Shown: in pieces, positions 12,201 through 27,200 of the stretch
Position numbering within the stretch: the first letter of the stretch is position 1
Layout of the letters: every line of letters starts with the position of its first letter
NCBI RefSeq assembly: GCF_032854445.1
Contig: NC_088305.1
Coordinates: 21,426,955 to 21,490,954 of the forward strand
Length of the DNA: 64,000 nucleotides
Origin: Liolophura sinensis
Taxonomy: Eukaryota > Mollusca > Polyplacophora > Chitonida > Chitonidae
Direction of reading: 5' to 3'
The notes under the pieces: generated by a model
What the model was told of the DNA's origin: nothing
The model's input: the letters and a program-made list of their open reading frames with translations, nothing else
Database searches by the model: none
Position numbers and translations under genes: made by a program

Positions 12201-15200
12201 CAAGTAAAGTGCTGGTGATTTGGTGCAAAAGCTTTGTTCAAAAACCTGGATTTTTGGTGCTAGAATGTGTATTGTATCCAAAAAGTGTAATCTCTTAATA
12301 TAATGATAACGATGTTACCCAAAAATCCAATTTCTAAGACAGCAACCAATCTGATACAGTGTAATTCTTCAGCTTCTCGCATGTTTGCAGAATGTTTATT
12401 CAAGCATATTCTGAAGGCATTACTATGTGTAGGCTGATAAAATTATACTTTTTGTGAAGCACTGATATTTACCAATCCTACCAATGCAGTTTTGTCTTCA
12501 AGATCAATTATAAATGTGTATAAATTGCACTGAAAGTTTCTCTTCCATATTGGAAAAGGCCAAGGATTTAGGGAATTCATTAACTCAAGGCAACACTAAT
12601 TTCATTTTGTGCTTTATAAGCAAGCCACCTAAAACTAAAAAAAAATCCAAAAACAGGAAAATCCATTTTTTTTGGTCTCATCTTGATGTTTTATTATTTT
12701 CCTGTTTGTCTTTCCGATCATGTAAATATGTCTTTAACAGGAAAAAGTGCCAAAACAGACTACAATTTCCACAAACAGATGATTTTCAAGTCTTATTTTT
12801 CAAACCCTAGTCCAACATTGACAAAAAAGATTACTCTATCTGTAAAACAACAGTTAAAATTGCAGTGGCCTATGGGAGCTAGGTCATTTCTGATCACTGT
12901 TTGCCCTAGTCTGTTGATCAAGTGGTCAAGTCAGTTGACTTTCATTACTGATGATTGGGTTCTGACTCTGAGCTCATTGGTTCAAAACCTGCAGAGGTCA
13001 CGGCCAATTTTTTAACACTAGAACCTGTGCTAGGAAAGAGTCCAGAAAAACTGTAATTCCTAGTAACGATTATACTGTTACATAATCACTTACATTGGCA
13101 AAGTCTTTATGGTGTTCCACAGAGAAGGTGGGGAATTCCTCTAGCCAGCTAAGGATTGGTTTGGACATGACGGACAGGAGACTGCTGAGAGGAAGCTCAA
13201 AAAAGGTAAGAGTGACCAGGAGTCTGGTCAGCCTGGCCGACATCACGCTACTGGCATCTCCACACCCAGTACCTGAAAGAGAAGAGAAATCAGTACAGGG
13301 CATGGGACTGGAACACCAATAATGATCATTAATCCGTGAAAGATAATAAAAGGACACACAAGGACACAATATCTGAAGTTTTACAACAATTTCAAGGACC
13401 ATTCAGATCACAGTAAGCAAGCTTTCATGTTGAGCACTGGATACTATTTTGTAACTTCTATTGTTGCACTCAACATTATGCATTATGGATTAACATTGAA
13501 TAAGCAAGTGCTTATCACAAAAACTCTTTTTCTGAGACTGTCCAAGTTTTTTCAAACTTTTCAACAGAAAGGGGCCAGTGTGAACCCCTACAGAGATGAT
13601 ATTAGGCCATACATACCTGGCTGTGAAGGCAGTGTAGACAGGGTGAGGAGTTTAGCAGGCCTAGTCTCCACGTTCATCTTCCTCTCCAGATCATACAGGC
13701 CTCCCTCAGTCATCAGCTGACGCAGAATCTCTAAGAGTGGCTGAACACCTGGGGTAATGGACAGGTGGAGTAGGTATGGATTCATAGCTACATGTACAAT
13801 AGTTTCTGATTGATGATTCACTGATTAGGGGATTAACATCATTATTACACCTCTGCAGTCCTGGATCAAGCATGATGTAGGGTGAACCAGGTGCCCTTGA
13901 TAATTGTCAATCAAAGAGGGTTTAAAGGCAAAGATAACACTAACATGAAGCATTTGTTAGAGGAAAGTCCATCAAACACTGTCCTGGGGCCAGTTGCTCA
14001 AAAGTGTATTAAAGTTAAGCCAGGTTTAAATCTTAATACCAGTCTCATCCATATACAAAGCAAAATATGCTTAGGTCTGGACTGGGCTTAAGTCCTATTA
14101 CACTTTTGAGCAACTATGCTCAAAACACTTTTGTTTCAGAGGTACAGCTGTACAGAAGACACCTCTTTCCTTCCTAATTTTTTCCATCGTTTGTTTACTT
14201 TAAATAACATTTCGCGAAACTTTTTTTCAGATGCCCATGTTACAGTAAATCTGATTGCTCTATAGTTGCCTAACACTGTTTACAGGTCACATGATACAGT
14301 AGCACTTTTACCTTTACCGATAAAACAGTTCAACTCTGCTAATGCTTAACCCAATTACTGCAGCTGAATGGTTAACGTGCTAAATGAAGAAAAAAAAAAC
14401 ATTATAAACACAAAAAAAAAGCTGAGAAGAAATCCACACACTTTGTTTCAAAGCCATCGTGCTCAGCTAAACTTCTTAGTTATTATTTCACTTATTTGTA
14501 TGTTCTTACATACCATAGTCACAAATTTTTCACTTTGAATAAAATGACAGTCAGATTTATGGGTGGAGAAACCGGAGTAAACTACCAACCTTTGGCAAGT
14601 TACTAACAAACTTTCCCTAAGGTTGATGTATACTACATTGGTGGATGACTAGTGAAACTTAAATGAAACAGATCGCACAAACAGCCAGATAGGCGCAGTC
14701 TCCTGTTTATTGTCACCAAGCTGGCCCCACAAGAAGAGTGAGATTGAAGGAACCCAAAGCGTGTTGTAGAAAGTTCCTACAAAGTTCAACTACATAAATA
14801 AGTAGTACCTTAATTCCTCAACCTTTTCACATAAAAAAAGAGCATGTTTCTGCACAATTTATGTACATTTTTGATTGGATAGCATTGGTCCCAGGCTCCT
14901 GAGTCACTGTGCTGTGTTAGCACACTAACCATTTGACCACAGAGGTTCCAGTATAGCTGTATTCCAAGATAAACAAATGATCAACTTGTCAAGAAATTTG
15001 TTATCCACAACCAAAACAAAGACAACATTACATTATTACAGTTGTCATGAGGTTTTTGTTTTCTATAAGATGTGCGTCTTATCGTAATTCCTCATCCTTT
15101 TTACATATGAAAGTGTAATTTATGTGCATTTTTAATTTAAGTTTGGAGACAAAACTACATTGGTTGGATTGGCCAATTTCAGGGCTTCACAAAAGGTATA

Positions 15201-18200
15201 ATTTTGCCTTAAACAAACACTTCGCAAACATGCGAAAAGGTGAAGAATTACAGCAGCTTTTTCTCAAAGATCTATAAGTTACCATGATCTCCCGAGGCTG
15301 TATGAAGGTCGTCAATGAAGAAGGTGAGGTCCTTATCCTCTATGGACAGCCCTGACCCACTCTGCTGAACCTGAGGGTCTTGCAGACGACTTAACAGCCG
15401 CTGTCCTAGCAGCTCACTCGTCAGCCCAGGAGACATCTGTATACGGGTTAGCGCATGCTTACTGCTCACCAGGTGCTGAGGATCACAAGTAACACAGAGA
15501 ATATCAGCTGCTATTTCTCACAAAGTATGGGAAAGTATGATTTGAAGTACAAATTGAGTGAGTGAGTGAGTGAGTGCTTGGGGTTTAAAGTCGTGAAAGT
15601 ACAAGTTGAAGATGCTATGCACTGTTTTCACTACAGAACCTGTGACTTTCAAAATCTTATATTGTTTTACTGTGGGAGTTGCAAGGCTACACAAAAATGC
15701 ACCCCATTAAAATAACATGCCAGTAAGATATGAAACTGATTATTTAATTTCGACATCAGTAAAACAAGACTTTAGGTATAATTTGAACAATCTGGGTTTC
15801 ACATGCTTTTCTTGCTCACAATGTTTAAGCATTCTCAGCCGTCCCCCCTCCTGCTCCCTTCCTTCAAGATGGGGAATGAAAGATATATTTAATACCCCTG
15901 CAAGCATTGCAAAGTGCAGTGAACTGGCCGAGAGCCTTTATTTCCACATTACAACTAGATGTAATAGATTCATCCGGTACTGCTACCTTATTCACTACTC
16001 ACCTGTATCACACTGGTTTTACCCACACCTGTCCCTCCAGTCAGGTGTACAGAATGGCCAGCAGACAGTAACAGATCAGTCAAGTAGTGGTAACGATCGA
16101 CCTGACAAAAAAAAACAGCTCCTGCTTGATGTAAAATATACAGGTAGAGCAAAGCAGTACAGCTCCCAAAATCAATCAAAGAGCCAGAAAGTGTATAAAA
16201 TGAATTTTGAAACTTACATGAGCAGGTATTTATATGTTTTTGAAAATTTATGCATATGTATATTTGTATACAAAGCATTTCCAGTCATCCAAGCAAAAGG
16301 CTTAGAAGCCTTTATGAAAGGTTTATAGATGGCTAATGACAGAAAAATTAAGAACCAAATTCAGTCAATTCAGAACCAAATTGAGTGCAAAAATGCTCGC
16401 GGCACTTGTGAGCACTGACCTCAGGGGCTGATCTAGCTCAAAAGTTTGGGCATCCATGCCAAGCTCAGCGAAGTGAAAAAAAAAATACAGTCACAACATT
16501 TTTTCATGCTTTGAAGTGCATTCTCAGTGGTTTCAAACAGTATTTGAGTATGTACAATACACTGACATTTATCTATTCTGTCAGGGATTTTGTTTCAGAC
16601 CTGCATTTCTGTAAAGAATTGAGACAAGGACTACAAAGATTATCTTATTCTACTGTCTGACAATGTTAAAATCAATGTCAATATCGTATCAGTGAAATAT
16701 TCTTGAGTACGCCGTAAAACACCAACCAAATAAAATAAGTGTTCGTAGGATTTGATTCTGTATTAGTTTTCTGATCAACATCGGGTTAAGTGCGGAATGT
16801 ACGTTTTACCCGGATTCACCGTCGTCGAAGTCTGTGTCATTTGCAGATGTTTGGCTTTGTTTGGCCCCCCTTATTTTTTTTTTGGAGCACTACAGGCAAA
16901 AAAATTTTATATATTTTGTGTTTTACTTTAATTATCTGGTTTAGGTTGTGACTTTTACACGTCAACTGTGGTCACGGCATATTTAGTCTTGGCTTCACTG
17001 AAGAACGGAAAAATGTGTATTCTGCGTACACAAGGTCACCTCACACAGTGCTAGAGATTAGATTCGTATGCGCATTGACCTCACACAGAGGTTATGTTTT
17101 GACCATGCTTTCTTTAACTTTATTAAACTGAAGAGTTCTGCTCCTCGCAGATTCAAACAGAACCTAATAAGTTGTGATAGTACAACTCCCTTGCAGAAAT
17201 CAAACTGACTGGCATCGCATGACACGACCGCCTTCGCTTGGTGTTTTTTCTTAACTCATACACAACAGTTAAATATTTCAAGTTTCTGGATGGTACCTCA
17301 GGTTTTATACATTTGTATTTATGTTATTAAACCTTTTTACGTATATTTTTTCTTCTGGTCCGTCATTAGGGCCCAAACCTGTTATATCGGGTTCAAAACT
17401 GGCCTAGATCAAACCCTGGACCTAATAATCTGAATGTTATGTGACAATTTAAAGATGATGCATCACTGGAATCAACTAGACTGTAATAAGGCATATGTAG
17501 GTCCATGGATCTGGATACAACTGGAAGTAATTTTGACACTGTAATTTTGACATTATAATTTGGCATCAATTTCAGGTTTTTTAATAAATGAATATGTTTT
17601 AACTCAAACTTCCCTCTAATAGCGTATCCAAATTAAAAAGAACTGAGTAAACTGTCTGACTTAATCCAGATTTTGCACACGTCAACAGCTCTTTTCACTT
17701 CACTGCAGATGATGCTTTGACCGGTTTCAACATGATTGCTGTAATTGTAGATTGCTGTAGCTTAATCAACTAGACCATCCAATGAAATCTTTCCTTACAT
17801 ATCATGTGGCCACACTAAGGTGATGTTGTACACTGATAATATCTTAAGGCAGAAATTCTTACTGGTCGGAACAGCAACTTTCCTGTGCCACTTCAGTGAT
17901 CAGAATGTGAATAAAATGTTTTAACTCTACCGTATTACATACCAAAGATGCCAGAATTAACCCGGAAGAGATGAAGAAATGAAAGGTTTGGCTGTGTTAA
18001 CCTGCTTACCTCTGGGGTGACAATGTAGGTAGAGGGAAGACCTCTGGGCCGGTCCAGAGGCTTTTCACTCCACCTGACGAAACCCCCTGTGGTACCATCC
18101 ACGTAGAAGTCATAGACCAGCCCCTTGGTGGGAACCCTCACTGGGTGGGTGGCGCGGAACAGAGTCTCTCTGGCATACCTGTCAAATTTCTCCTTGTACC

Positions 18201-21200
18201 TGAAAAATGAACATCATTTTACTCACAACTTGACCAAAAACACTACAAACGTGAACAAATACACTTTGAAACACCTTACATTGTACAGTTTTCAAAAACA
18301 GAAATGAAAGTCTTCAAAACTGTACATACTAATGAGGGTGTTAAAACATCAGATTCTACAAAGGTCTGTACGGACCACATATGGACATTATTTTATCACT
18401 TTATATGTTTTGCTTGAAATAGTTCATTTTAAGTTCAGTTCTGTAGGAGCATTCTATATGTATATCCATTCTGAATGATGAAATCAAGCTGCTTGGCAAA
18501 AACCTACTGTGCCATCACAAAGATACAAACGCATTTTACTAAGATTAAAAATACTAAAACTGTTTAAAATAAATCAAACGGGGCCTCCATGGCTCAGTTG
18601 GTTAGCGTGCTAGTGCAGCGTAATGACCCAGGAGCCTCTCACCAATGAAGTCGCTGTGAGTTCAAGTCCAGCTCAGGCTGGCTTCCTCTCCGGCCGTATG
18701 TGGGAAAGTCTTCTAGCAACCTGCGGATGGTCGTGGGTTTTCCCTGGGCTCTGCCTGGCTTTTTCCCACCATAATGCTGGTCGCCCTCGTATAAGTGAAA
18801 TATTCTTGAGTACAATGTAAAACATCAATCAAATAAATAAATCAAACTATTTTGATAGAGAGTGTTTACTGGTCTTTCATTTGTCCTCCACATGCACTTT
18901 TTATTTCATTTCTTTGCCTTTAATGCATGCATTGTGATGCACTGCAAACATACCTGTCATGTATGTGTCCCCCGAAGGCCCAGATGTAGGAGAAGGCGAA
19001 CATGGACTTGAGGAGCTCCAGGTGGTTGGGGATGATCTCTTCTATGACAGAGGTAGTGGTCAGCCGACTGTTCACCCTATGGGCCATGACTGATGATGCA
19101 GTCCTAGGAATGGACTCCTGACCCTCCGGATCTGAAATGATGAACAGGTAAAGGTGCAAGTCTGCAGGAAGCTTTAACACATGACACAAACACTATGAAG
19201 CCTAGGCCGAAATCCACCGATTTAACTTGTTAACATGGTCATGGTTCGTAAACAGACTTCAGAGGAATGTTACATGTGTCTGCAACAAACATCGGCAATG
19301 CTCTCTTGTAACTTGTCAGTATAAAGACATATCACTTCTGAAGCTTCCATAAGCTATTTAGTACCTTCTTCCTCCATTCTTTTGATTTTCTTTTCCAAAT
19401 CCTCCCGTAGGAAATACTTGCTCAGCAGAGAGTTGAGTATCTTTAGGAAGGCTGAGACTTCTTGAATCCCAAAAGCCACCTGATTTGTCTGTCGCATGCG
19501 GAAACTGACATCAGTCAGAAGTGATGGCAAACACTCCTTGGCCAAAAACTTGAGGGTGGGGCCAAAGACATCTGTCACAAGCTGATCCAGAATATGAACA
19601 CTGAAATACAAGTAAACAAGGAAGTCCTGCTAGTTTATATCCCACACTAAATATTTATGCAAAAGCTAGGCATAGATTCTTAACCTAGTTTCTTACCTTG
19701 ATTTAATGAAACTGCATGCAACTGTTACAAATATCAGATAGCATTTGTTGTACAAAACTTAAGCACAGATCATGCTGTTTTTGTTTAATCTAATTTGAGG
19801 TTACTTCAAATGGCCCTGGCCGCACACAATATTTTGGAGCAGTTACTGCATGGAAACTAAAGAGTGACAGACAGACTGATGGACATAACTAAATTAATGT
19901 CCATGGACAAAGACACTCAAACACATATGCTCAAACCTCATTAATTTCACTGATGATAATCTATCCATATGAATGCCAGACCTATATAGAAACCTATCAA
20001 ACTTTGAAATGTGAATCTCATGTTCCTGTAAATAGTTCTGGAAGGCCGGGAATTAGTGTACCAGCTGAGTTAGGGAGGGCCAGAAACTAGTGAATCAGGC
20101 AAGTTAGGGAGGGCCAGGAAGTAGTGTACCAGGCAAGTTAGGAGGGCCAGGAAGTAGTGTACCAGGCGAGTTAGGGAGGGCCAGGAAGCAGTGTACCAGG
20201 CGAGTTAGGGAGGGCCAGAAACTAGTGAATCAGGCAAGTTAGGAGGGCCAGGAAGTAGTGTACCAGGCGAGTTAGGGAGGGCCAGGAAGTAATGTACCAG
20301 GCGAGTTAGGGAGGGCCGGGAATTAGTGTACCAGGCGAGTTAGGGAGGGCCAGGAATTAGTGTACCAGGCGAGTTAGGGAGGGCCAGGAATTAGTGTACC
20401 AGGCGAGTTAGGGAGGGCCAGGAATTAGTGTACCAGGCGAGATAGGGAAGGCCAGAAATTAGTGTACCAGGCGAGTTAGGGAGGGCCAGAAACTAGTGAA
20501 TCAGGCAAGTTAGGGAGGGCCAGGAAGTAGTGTACCAGGCAAGTTAGGAGGGCCAGGAAGTAGTGTACCAGGCGAGTTAGGGAGGGCCAGGAAGTAGTGT
20601 ACTAGGCGAGTTAGGGAGGGCCAGAAACTAGTGAATCAGGCAAGTTAGGAGGGCCAGGAAGTAGTGTACCAGGCGAGTTAGGGAGGGCCAGGAAGTAGTG
20701 TACATGGCGAGTTAGGGAGGGCCAGGAAGTAGTATACCAGGCAAGTTAGGGAAGGCCAGAAAGTAGTGTACCAGGCGAGTTAGGGAGGGCCAGGAAGTAG
20801 TGTACCAGGCAAGTTAGTTAGGGCCAGGAATTAGTGTACGTGGTGAATTGGGGGTGGCCAGGAATGAGTGTACCAGGCGAGTTAGGGAGGGCCAGGAATT
20901 AGTGTACCTGGCGAATTAGGGAGGGCCAGGAATTAGTGTACCTGGCGAATTAGGGAGGGCCAGGAAGTAGTGTATCAGCTGAATTAGGGAGGGCCAGAAA
21001 TTAGTGTACTAGGCGAGTTAGGCAGGGCCAGAAAGTAGTGTACCAGGCGAGTTGGTGGGGGACAGGAAGTAGTGTACCAGGCGAGTTAGGGAGGGCCAGG
21101 AAGTAGTGTATCAGCTGAATTGGGGAGGGCCAGAAATTAGTGTACCAGGCGAGTTAGGGAGGGCCAGGAAGTAGTGTACCAGGCGAGTTGGTGGGGGACA

Positions 21201-24200
21201 GGAATTAGTGTACCAGGCGAGTTAGGGATGGCCAGGAAGTAGTGTACCAGGCGAGTTAGGGAGAGCCAGGGAGTAGTGTACCAGGCGAGTTAGGGAGCCA
21301 GGAAGTAGTGTACTAGGCGAGGTAGGGAGGGCCAGGAAGTAGTGTACCAGGCGAGTTAGGGAGAGCCAGGAATTAGTGTACCAGGCGAGTTAGGGATGGC
21401 CAGGAAGTAGTGTACCAGGTGAGTTAGGGAGAGCCAGGAATTAGTGTACCAGGCTTGTTAGGGAGGGCCAGGAAGTAGTGTACCAGGCAAGTTAGGAAGA
21501 GCCAGGAATTAGTGTACATGGCGAGTTAGGGAGGGCCAGGAAGTAGTGTACCAGGCGAGTTAGGGAGGGCCAGGAATTAGTGTACCAGGCGAGTTAGGGA
21601 GGGCCAGGAAGTAGTGTACCAGGCGAGTTAGGGAGAGCCAGGAATTAGTGTACCAGGCGAGTTAGGGAGGGCCAGGAATTAGTGTACCAGGCGAGTTAGG
21701 GAGGGCCAGGAAGTAGTGTACCAGGCGAGTTAGGGAGGGCCGGGAAGTAATGTACCAGGCGAGTTAGGGAGGGCCGGGAATTAGTGTACCAGGCGAGTTA
21801 GGGAGGGCCAGGAATTAGTGTACCAGGCGAGTTAGGGAGGGCCAGGAATTAGTGTACCAGGCGAGTTAGGGAGGGCCAGGAATTAGTGTACCAGGCGAGT
21901 TAGAGAGGGCCAGGAAGTAGTGTACCAGGCGAGTTAGGGAGGGCCAGGAATTAGTGTACATGGCGAGTTAGGGAGGGCCAGGAATTAGTGTACCAGGCGA
22001 GTTAGGGAGGGCCAGGAATTAGTGTACCAGGCGAGTTAGGGAGGGCCAGGAAGTAGTGTACTAGGCGAGTTAGGGAGGGCCAGGAAGTAGTGTACTAGGT
22101 GAGTTAGGGAGGGCCAGGAAGCAGTGTACTAGGCGAGTTAGGGAGGGCCAGGAAGTAGTGTACTAGGCGAGTTAGGGAGGGTCAGGAATTAGTGTACCAG
22201 GCGAGTTAGGGAGAGCCAGGAAGTAGTGTACTAGGCGAGTTAGGGAGGGTCAGGAATTAGTGTACCAGGCGAGCTAGGAAGGGCCAGGAAGTAGTGTACC
22301 AGGCAAGTTAGGGAGGGCCAGGAAGTAGTGTACCAGGCGAGTTAGGGAGGGCCAGGAATTAGTGTACCAGGCGAGTTAGGGAGGGCCAGGAAGTAGTGTA
22401 CCAGGCGAGTTAGGGAGGGCCAGGAAGTAGTATACCAGGCGAGTTAGGGAGGGCCAGGAAGTAGTGTACCAGGCGAGTTAGGGAGGGCCAGGAAGTAGTG
22501 TACCAGGCGAGTTAGGGAGGGCCAGGAATTAGTATACCAGGCGAGCTAGGGAGGGTCAGGAATTAGTGTACCAGGCGAGTTAGGGAGGGCCAGGAAGTAG
22601 TGTACCAGGCGAGTTAGGGAGGGCCAGGAAGTAGTGTACCAGGCGAGTTAGGGAGGGCCAGGAAGTAGTGTACCAGGCGAGTTAGGGAGGGCCAGGAAGT
22701 AGTGTACCAGGCGAGTTAGGGAGGGCCAGGAAGTAGTATACCAGGCGAGTTAGGGAGGGCCAGCAAGTAGTGTACCAGGCGAGTTAGGGAGGGCCAGGAA
22801 GTAGTGTACCAGGCGAGTTAGGGAGGGCCAGGAATTAGTATACCAGGCGAGCTAGGGAGGGTCAGGAATTAGTGTACCAGGCGAGTTAGGGAGGGCCAGG
22901 AAGTAGTGTACCAGGCGAGTTAGGGAGGGCCAGGAAGTAGTGTACCAGGCGAGTTAGGGAGGGCCAGGAATTAGTGTACCAGGCGAGTTAGGGAGGGCCA
23001 GGAAGCAGTGTACCAGGCGAGTTAGGGAGAGCCAGGAATTAGTGTACCAGGCGAGTTAGGGAGGGCCAGGAAGTAGTGTACCAGGCGAGTTAGGGAAGGC
23101 CAGGAAGTAGTGTACCAGGCAAGTTAAGGAGGGCCAGGAATTAGTGTACCAGGCGAGTTAGGGAGGGCCAGAAAGTAGTGTACCAGGCGAGTTAGGGAGG
23201 GCCAGAAAGTAGTGTACCAGGCGAGTTAGGGAGAGCCAGGAATTAGTGTACCAGGCAAGTTAGGGAGAGCCAGGAATAAGTGTACCAGGCGAGTTAGGGA
23301 GGGCCAGGAATTAGTGTACCAGGCGAGTTAGGGAGGGCCAGGAAGTAGTGTACCAGGCGAGTTAGGGAGAGCAAGGAAGTAGTGTACATGGCGAGTTAGG
23401 GAGGGCCAGGAAGTAGTGTACATGGCGAGTTAGGGAGGGCCAGGAAGTAGTGTACCAGGCGAGTTACGGAGGGCCAGGAATTAGTGTACCAGGCGAGTTA
23501 GGGAGAGCCAGGAAGTAGTGTACATGGCGAGTTAGGGAGGGCCAGGAAGTAGTGTACTAGGTGAGTTAGGGAGGGCCAGGAAGTAGTGTATACATGTGTT
23601 CACATGTATATGGGACAGTCCGAAATCTCTCCAATGTCCTATACATCACATTGCCATATGGACCTAGAATGTCCTACTCAATAAATGCATTAGTATGTAC
23701 CATGTTGTTGTCAGCATATACTCTGACTTGCAAGTCGATGCCCAGCTGTCAAATAACCATTTCCATTGGAGAAGATCTGCATCAAAATGGATCACTGTTG
23801 TCCTGGCAACCATGGCTGGGGATGCCCAGGACAAGTCTGTTGTCTCAAACAGTATGGTAGCCGAACCTGTAAACCAAAACAAGTGATGAATGCTGTTAGG
23901 AAGTGATATTATAGTTGTCTCATTATTCAAAATGAATAAACCTCTAGTCAATGAAGCTACAGAGAAAAAAAAAGAATGAAAATGAACCAAATAATATAAG
24001 GTTATCTTTTCATTTTATTTTATGTTGTACTCAACACTATTTCACTATTCTTATAAGACGGGACCACCATTATGGTCAGAGGAAACCAGACACAGCCAGG
24101 GAAAACGACCATCTGCAGTTTGCTGACAGACCTTCACACATATGACCTGAAGGGAATTACGCCATCATGAGCTAACAGTGATCACACTGGTGAGAGGTTC

Positions 24201-27200
24201 CCGAGTCACTGGGCGGCACGAGCACGTTAATAACTCGACCCCACAGGCTATCATTTGGCCAACTAATAAATCAAAAGAATTTAATCATCTGATCTTAGTC
24301 ATCATCTTGATAATTAAGACATCATCAAGAGGCTTTTATAACCAGAGCATGTACCTGTGTGTTCTGAAAGATTCAATAATTTTGATTCTTGTTTAACACC
24401 AAATTCAAGAATGTTTCATTTATACAATAGCATACAACTTTTTGGGTGGAGAAAACTACTGCCCTCTGGCAAGTTACTGACAAACCTTGCCACAAGTGAA
24501 GAACACTGCATCAGCAAATATAAATGACCTAAAACTCTGCCACAAAAAGTGCACTTTGGAAACGAATAAATGTGATAAAATATTACTTTTAGTGCTGAAG
24601 GATATCCTTTAATTCCTCAGTGCAAAACATGCACATTTTTAATTTGATTAAGGAAACCAAAACCACACTGGTTGGATTGTCCAGTTTAAGGGACTGTCAC
24701 AATTTATAATTTTATCAGTCAACACATAATAATGCCTATTAAAGAAGCTCGAATAAACGCCTTGGAAACATGCGAAGAGACTGAACAATTACAGTACCTT
24801 CCAAACAAAGCTATGACACTTTTCTAAAATCAGTACAGTTCTCAGAATCAGGCACAAAGTGCAAAATAGTCATGGACCAAATTTCAGATTTTCAAATTTC
24901 AAATTTATTTACCATAAACTTTTGATCGGTACATGAACACATCAGTTTCAGCCTTACTTTGGTGTCTGATGTTTTCCCGATCGGCATTGTTCAGACGTTT
25001 GTTATCATCCAGCATCGTGTTAAGGTTCTCTGACCAGGTGGGATTCACAGCGCCATCTAGCACCAGCCACTGTAGCAGGTTGGAAGGGAGATCACTCAAG
25101 GGTTTGTTGCTGGCTGTAGCCCTTTGCTCCTTGGCTTGACTGAGAACGGTCTTCACTGAGCGACCTTTGTAGTCAATGCTGCGCAGGGTCTTTGTCATGA
25201 TTCCTTCCTCCCAAATGCCTTCTTTAAAGCTTCCAAACAACTGGAGCAAAAGCAAATCCCAAATGACAAAATCACTTATCCCCTACCTAAATTATAATAT
25301 GAAAGTTTTGTGTTAACTATAGGTGCAACGGGGACCATGGACTTTAACTTCTTACCGTAACTCCAGTGTAATAAGCTCTGCAGCTTACTACAATGGTCTC
25401 CCCAAATCACAAGGATTGCATACAGTACATAATCGATCATTATAAAAGTCTGATGGCACTGGTCATAAGAGATAGATATATGAATTAGTTCTAAAGATAT
25501 TTCAATAACCGATGAATTTACCTGGCCATTGGAATACTCTACCGCCAAAAAGTTGGCCAAACAAAATAGAACAAAAAGTGGCTATGATTCTGGACCATTT
25601 GTGACAGTAAACTGACCCACGTACCTGTTGTGGTGTGAGTGAGTTTGGCATGACCGTGAAGAGATCTACTTTAGGGTAGCGCGCCTGACTCGTCGGGGTA
25701 TCCGTGGACTCAGCATCCACAGCCGTGCTTAGAATACCCACCATAGACTTCTCCGCGCGCTTCCATTTCAGGCGTGCCTCAGTTGTCTCAATCTCCAGAT
25801 TGTCCAGAGCCAGCTGTCATGGAAAATAAAATCCAGTGAATGTCAATACAGACAGATCAGAAATGGTACATGAAGAACCCATACATATCATATGTACTGA
25901 TATCCTTCACAAAAATGTAAATTATCTATCACTTCAGTATGGAAGCCGGATAAGGCTATCTTAGCACTATTGTACCATCATTCCAGAGCCTGGCGATGGC
26001 ATGAAGCAATGGCAAGATGATGTGAAGCAATGGCACGATGATGCGAATCTATATGGCACAAAGTGATGATGGATCGTACCATCACTTCGTTCCATTGTGT
26101 CATCGCATGGTGCCATTGCTTCGTGCCATCATTTTGCATCATCATGGTACCATAGCTTCACATTATTGTGTCATCATCTGGTGATACAACGTTAGTACCA
26201 TGATGGCCTTATCTGGTTTTCAATTTTGAGGGACAAAAAGTGTACATTTTTATGACATTTTTTTTTTATCAGGATACATGTACAGCGAACAAGAAGATAA
26301 GTCTTAAAGGTGGAGAAAACATAAAAAATACATGAAGTTCAGATGAGAGAAAATTATATATTAGTCATAAATCTAGTCATAAATATTCTTTTTGGATTTT
26401 TCTTTAAAGAGAAAAAGACGCTTGAAAAAAATTTTTGTATGGTGGGGCATCTGGGACCACCTTTTTGGGTATACATAATCTTTGTTTAATAATGTTATAA
26501 ACGAGGATGTAACAAATGTTTCATAAATATATTTGCACTAGAATTTGGTCTTTTTCAGCCAACAAATGTGAACTAAATGTATATGTTTGGATATATATGT
26601 TTACATTTTATTCAAATAAATGTGTTACACATGCATTACATCATTATTTGGAGCGTCATTATGCAACAACCATAAACACCAACAGGTGGTCCCACCATAT
26701 AAAAATACGTTCAATTACTCTTCAAAGACCATATCTGCAAATAAGTTTTGATGCCCTTTCATCTGATTTTGGCATCATTTTTATGTTTTTATCTCCTGTA
26801 AGGACAGATCATGACTTATACTAGCTCAGTGTCCTATCCCATGTTACTACGTGGCATCTTTGTGCTTTGATATCTTAGTCAAGTCCAAAAATATTCCATG
26901 TGACATACCCGCTGACTATACACCATACGTACCCCATGTTTAACCTCAACGTTATAAAGATCTTCCCCATCACCCTCCTGATCTTTCTGAAAGCAACAAC
27001 AACACAATATTATTCCAAACAAATGTATGCAATTTTTCACAGAGTTACAGCAACTAATTCTAATAGTATTATACCTTCCCAAAATACTGCATGACATCAA
27101 TTAATTAAAACTAAAAATAGAACAGCTTTACTGCAATAATTCTAACATTATAGAAATGTTAAGCTGTGTAAGATTTCAACAAAGGTATCTCCTTTGAAAC

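Noticed and set aside
15717-16328. 203-codon plus-strand frame
   Set aside because: It crosses exon 37 (AAA3 P-loop on the other strand) and AT-rich intron, with no recognisable domain.
18580-18680. tRNA gene
   Set aside because: Box A and box B are present, but no cloverleaf with a paired acceptor stem forms, and the body and tail are those of a SINE. The same holds for 8764, 46705 and 59617.
20030-23590. Interstitial telomere remnant because of TTAGGG
   Set aside because: The hexamer occurs once per 34-base unit, not in tandem, so chromosome-end fusion is unlikely.
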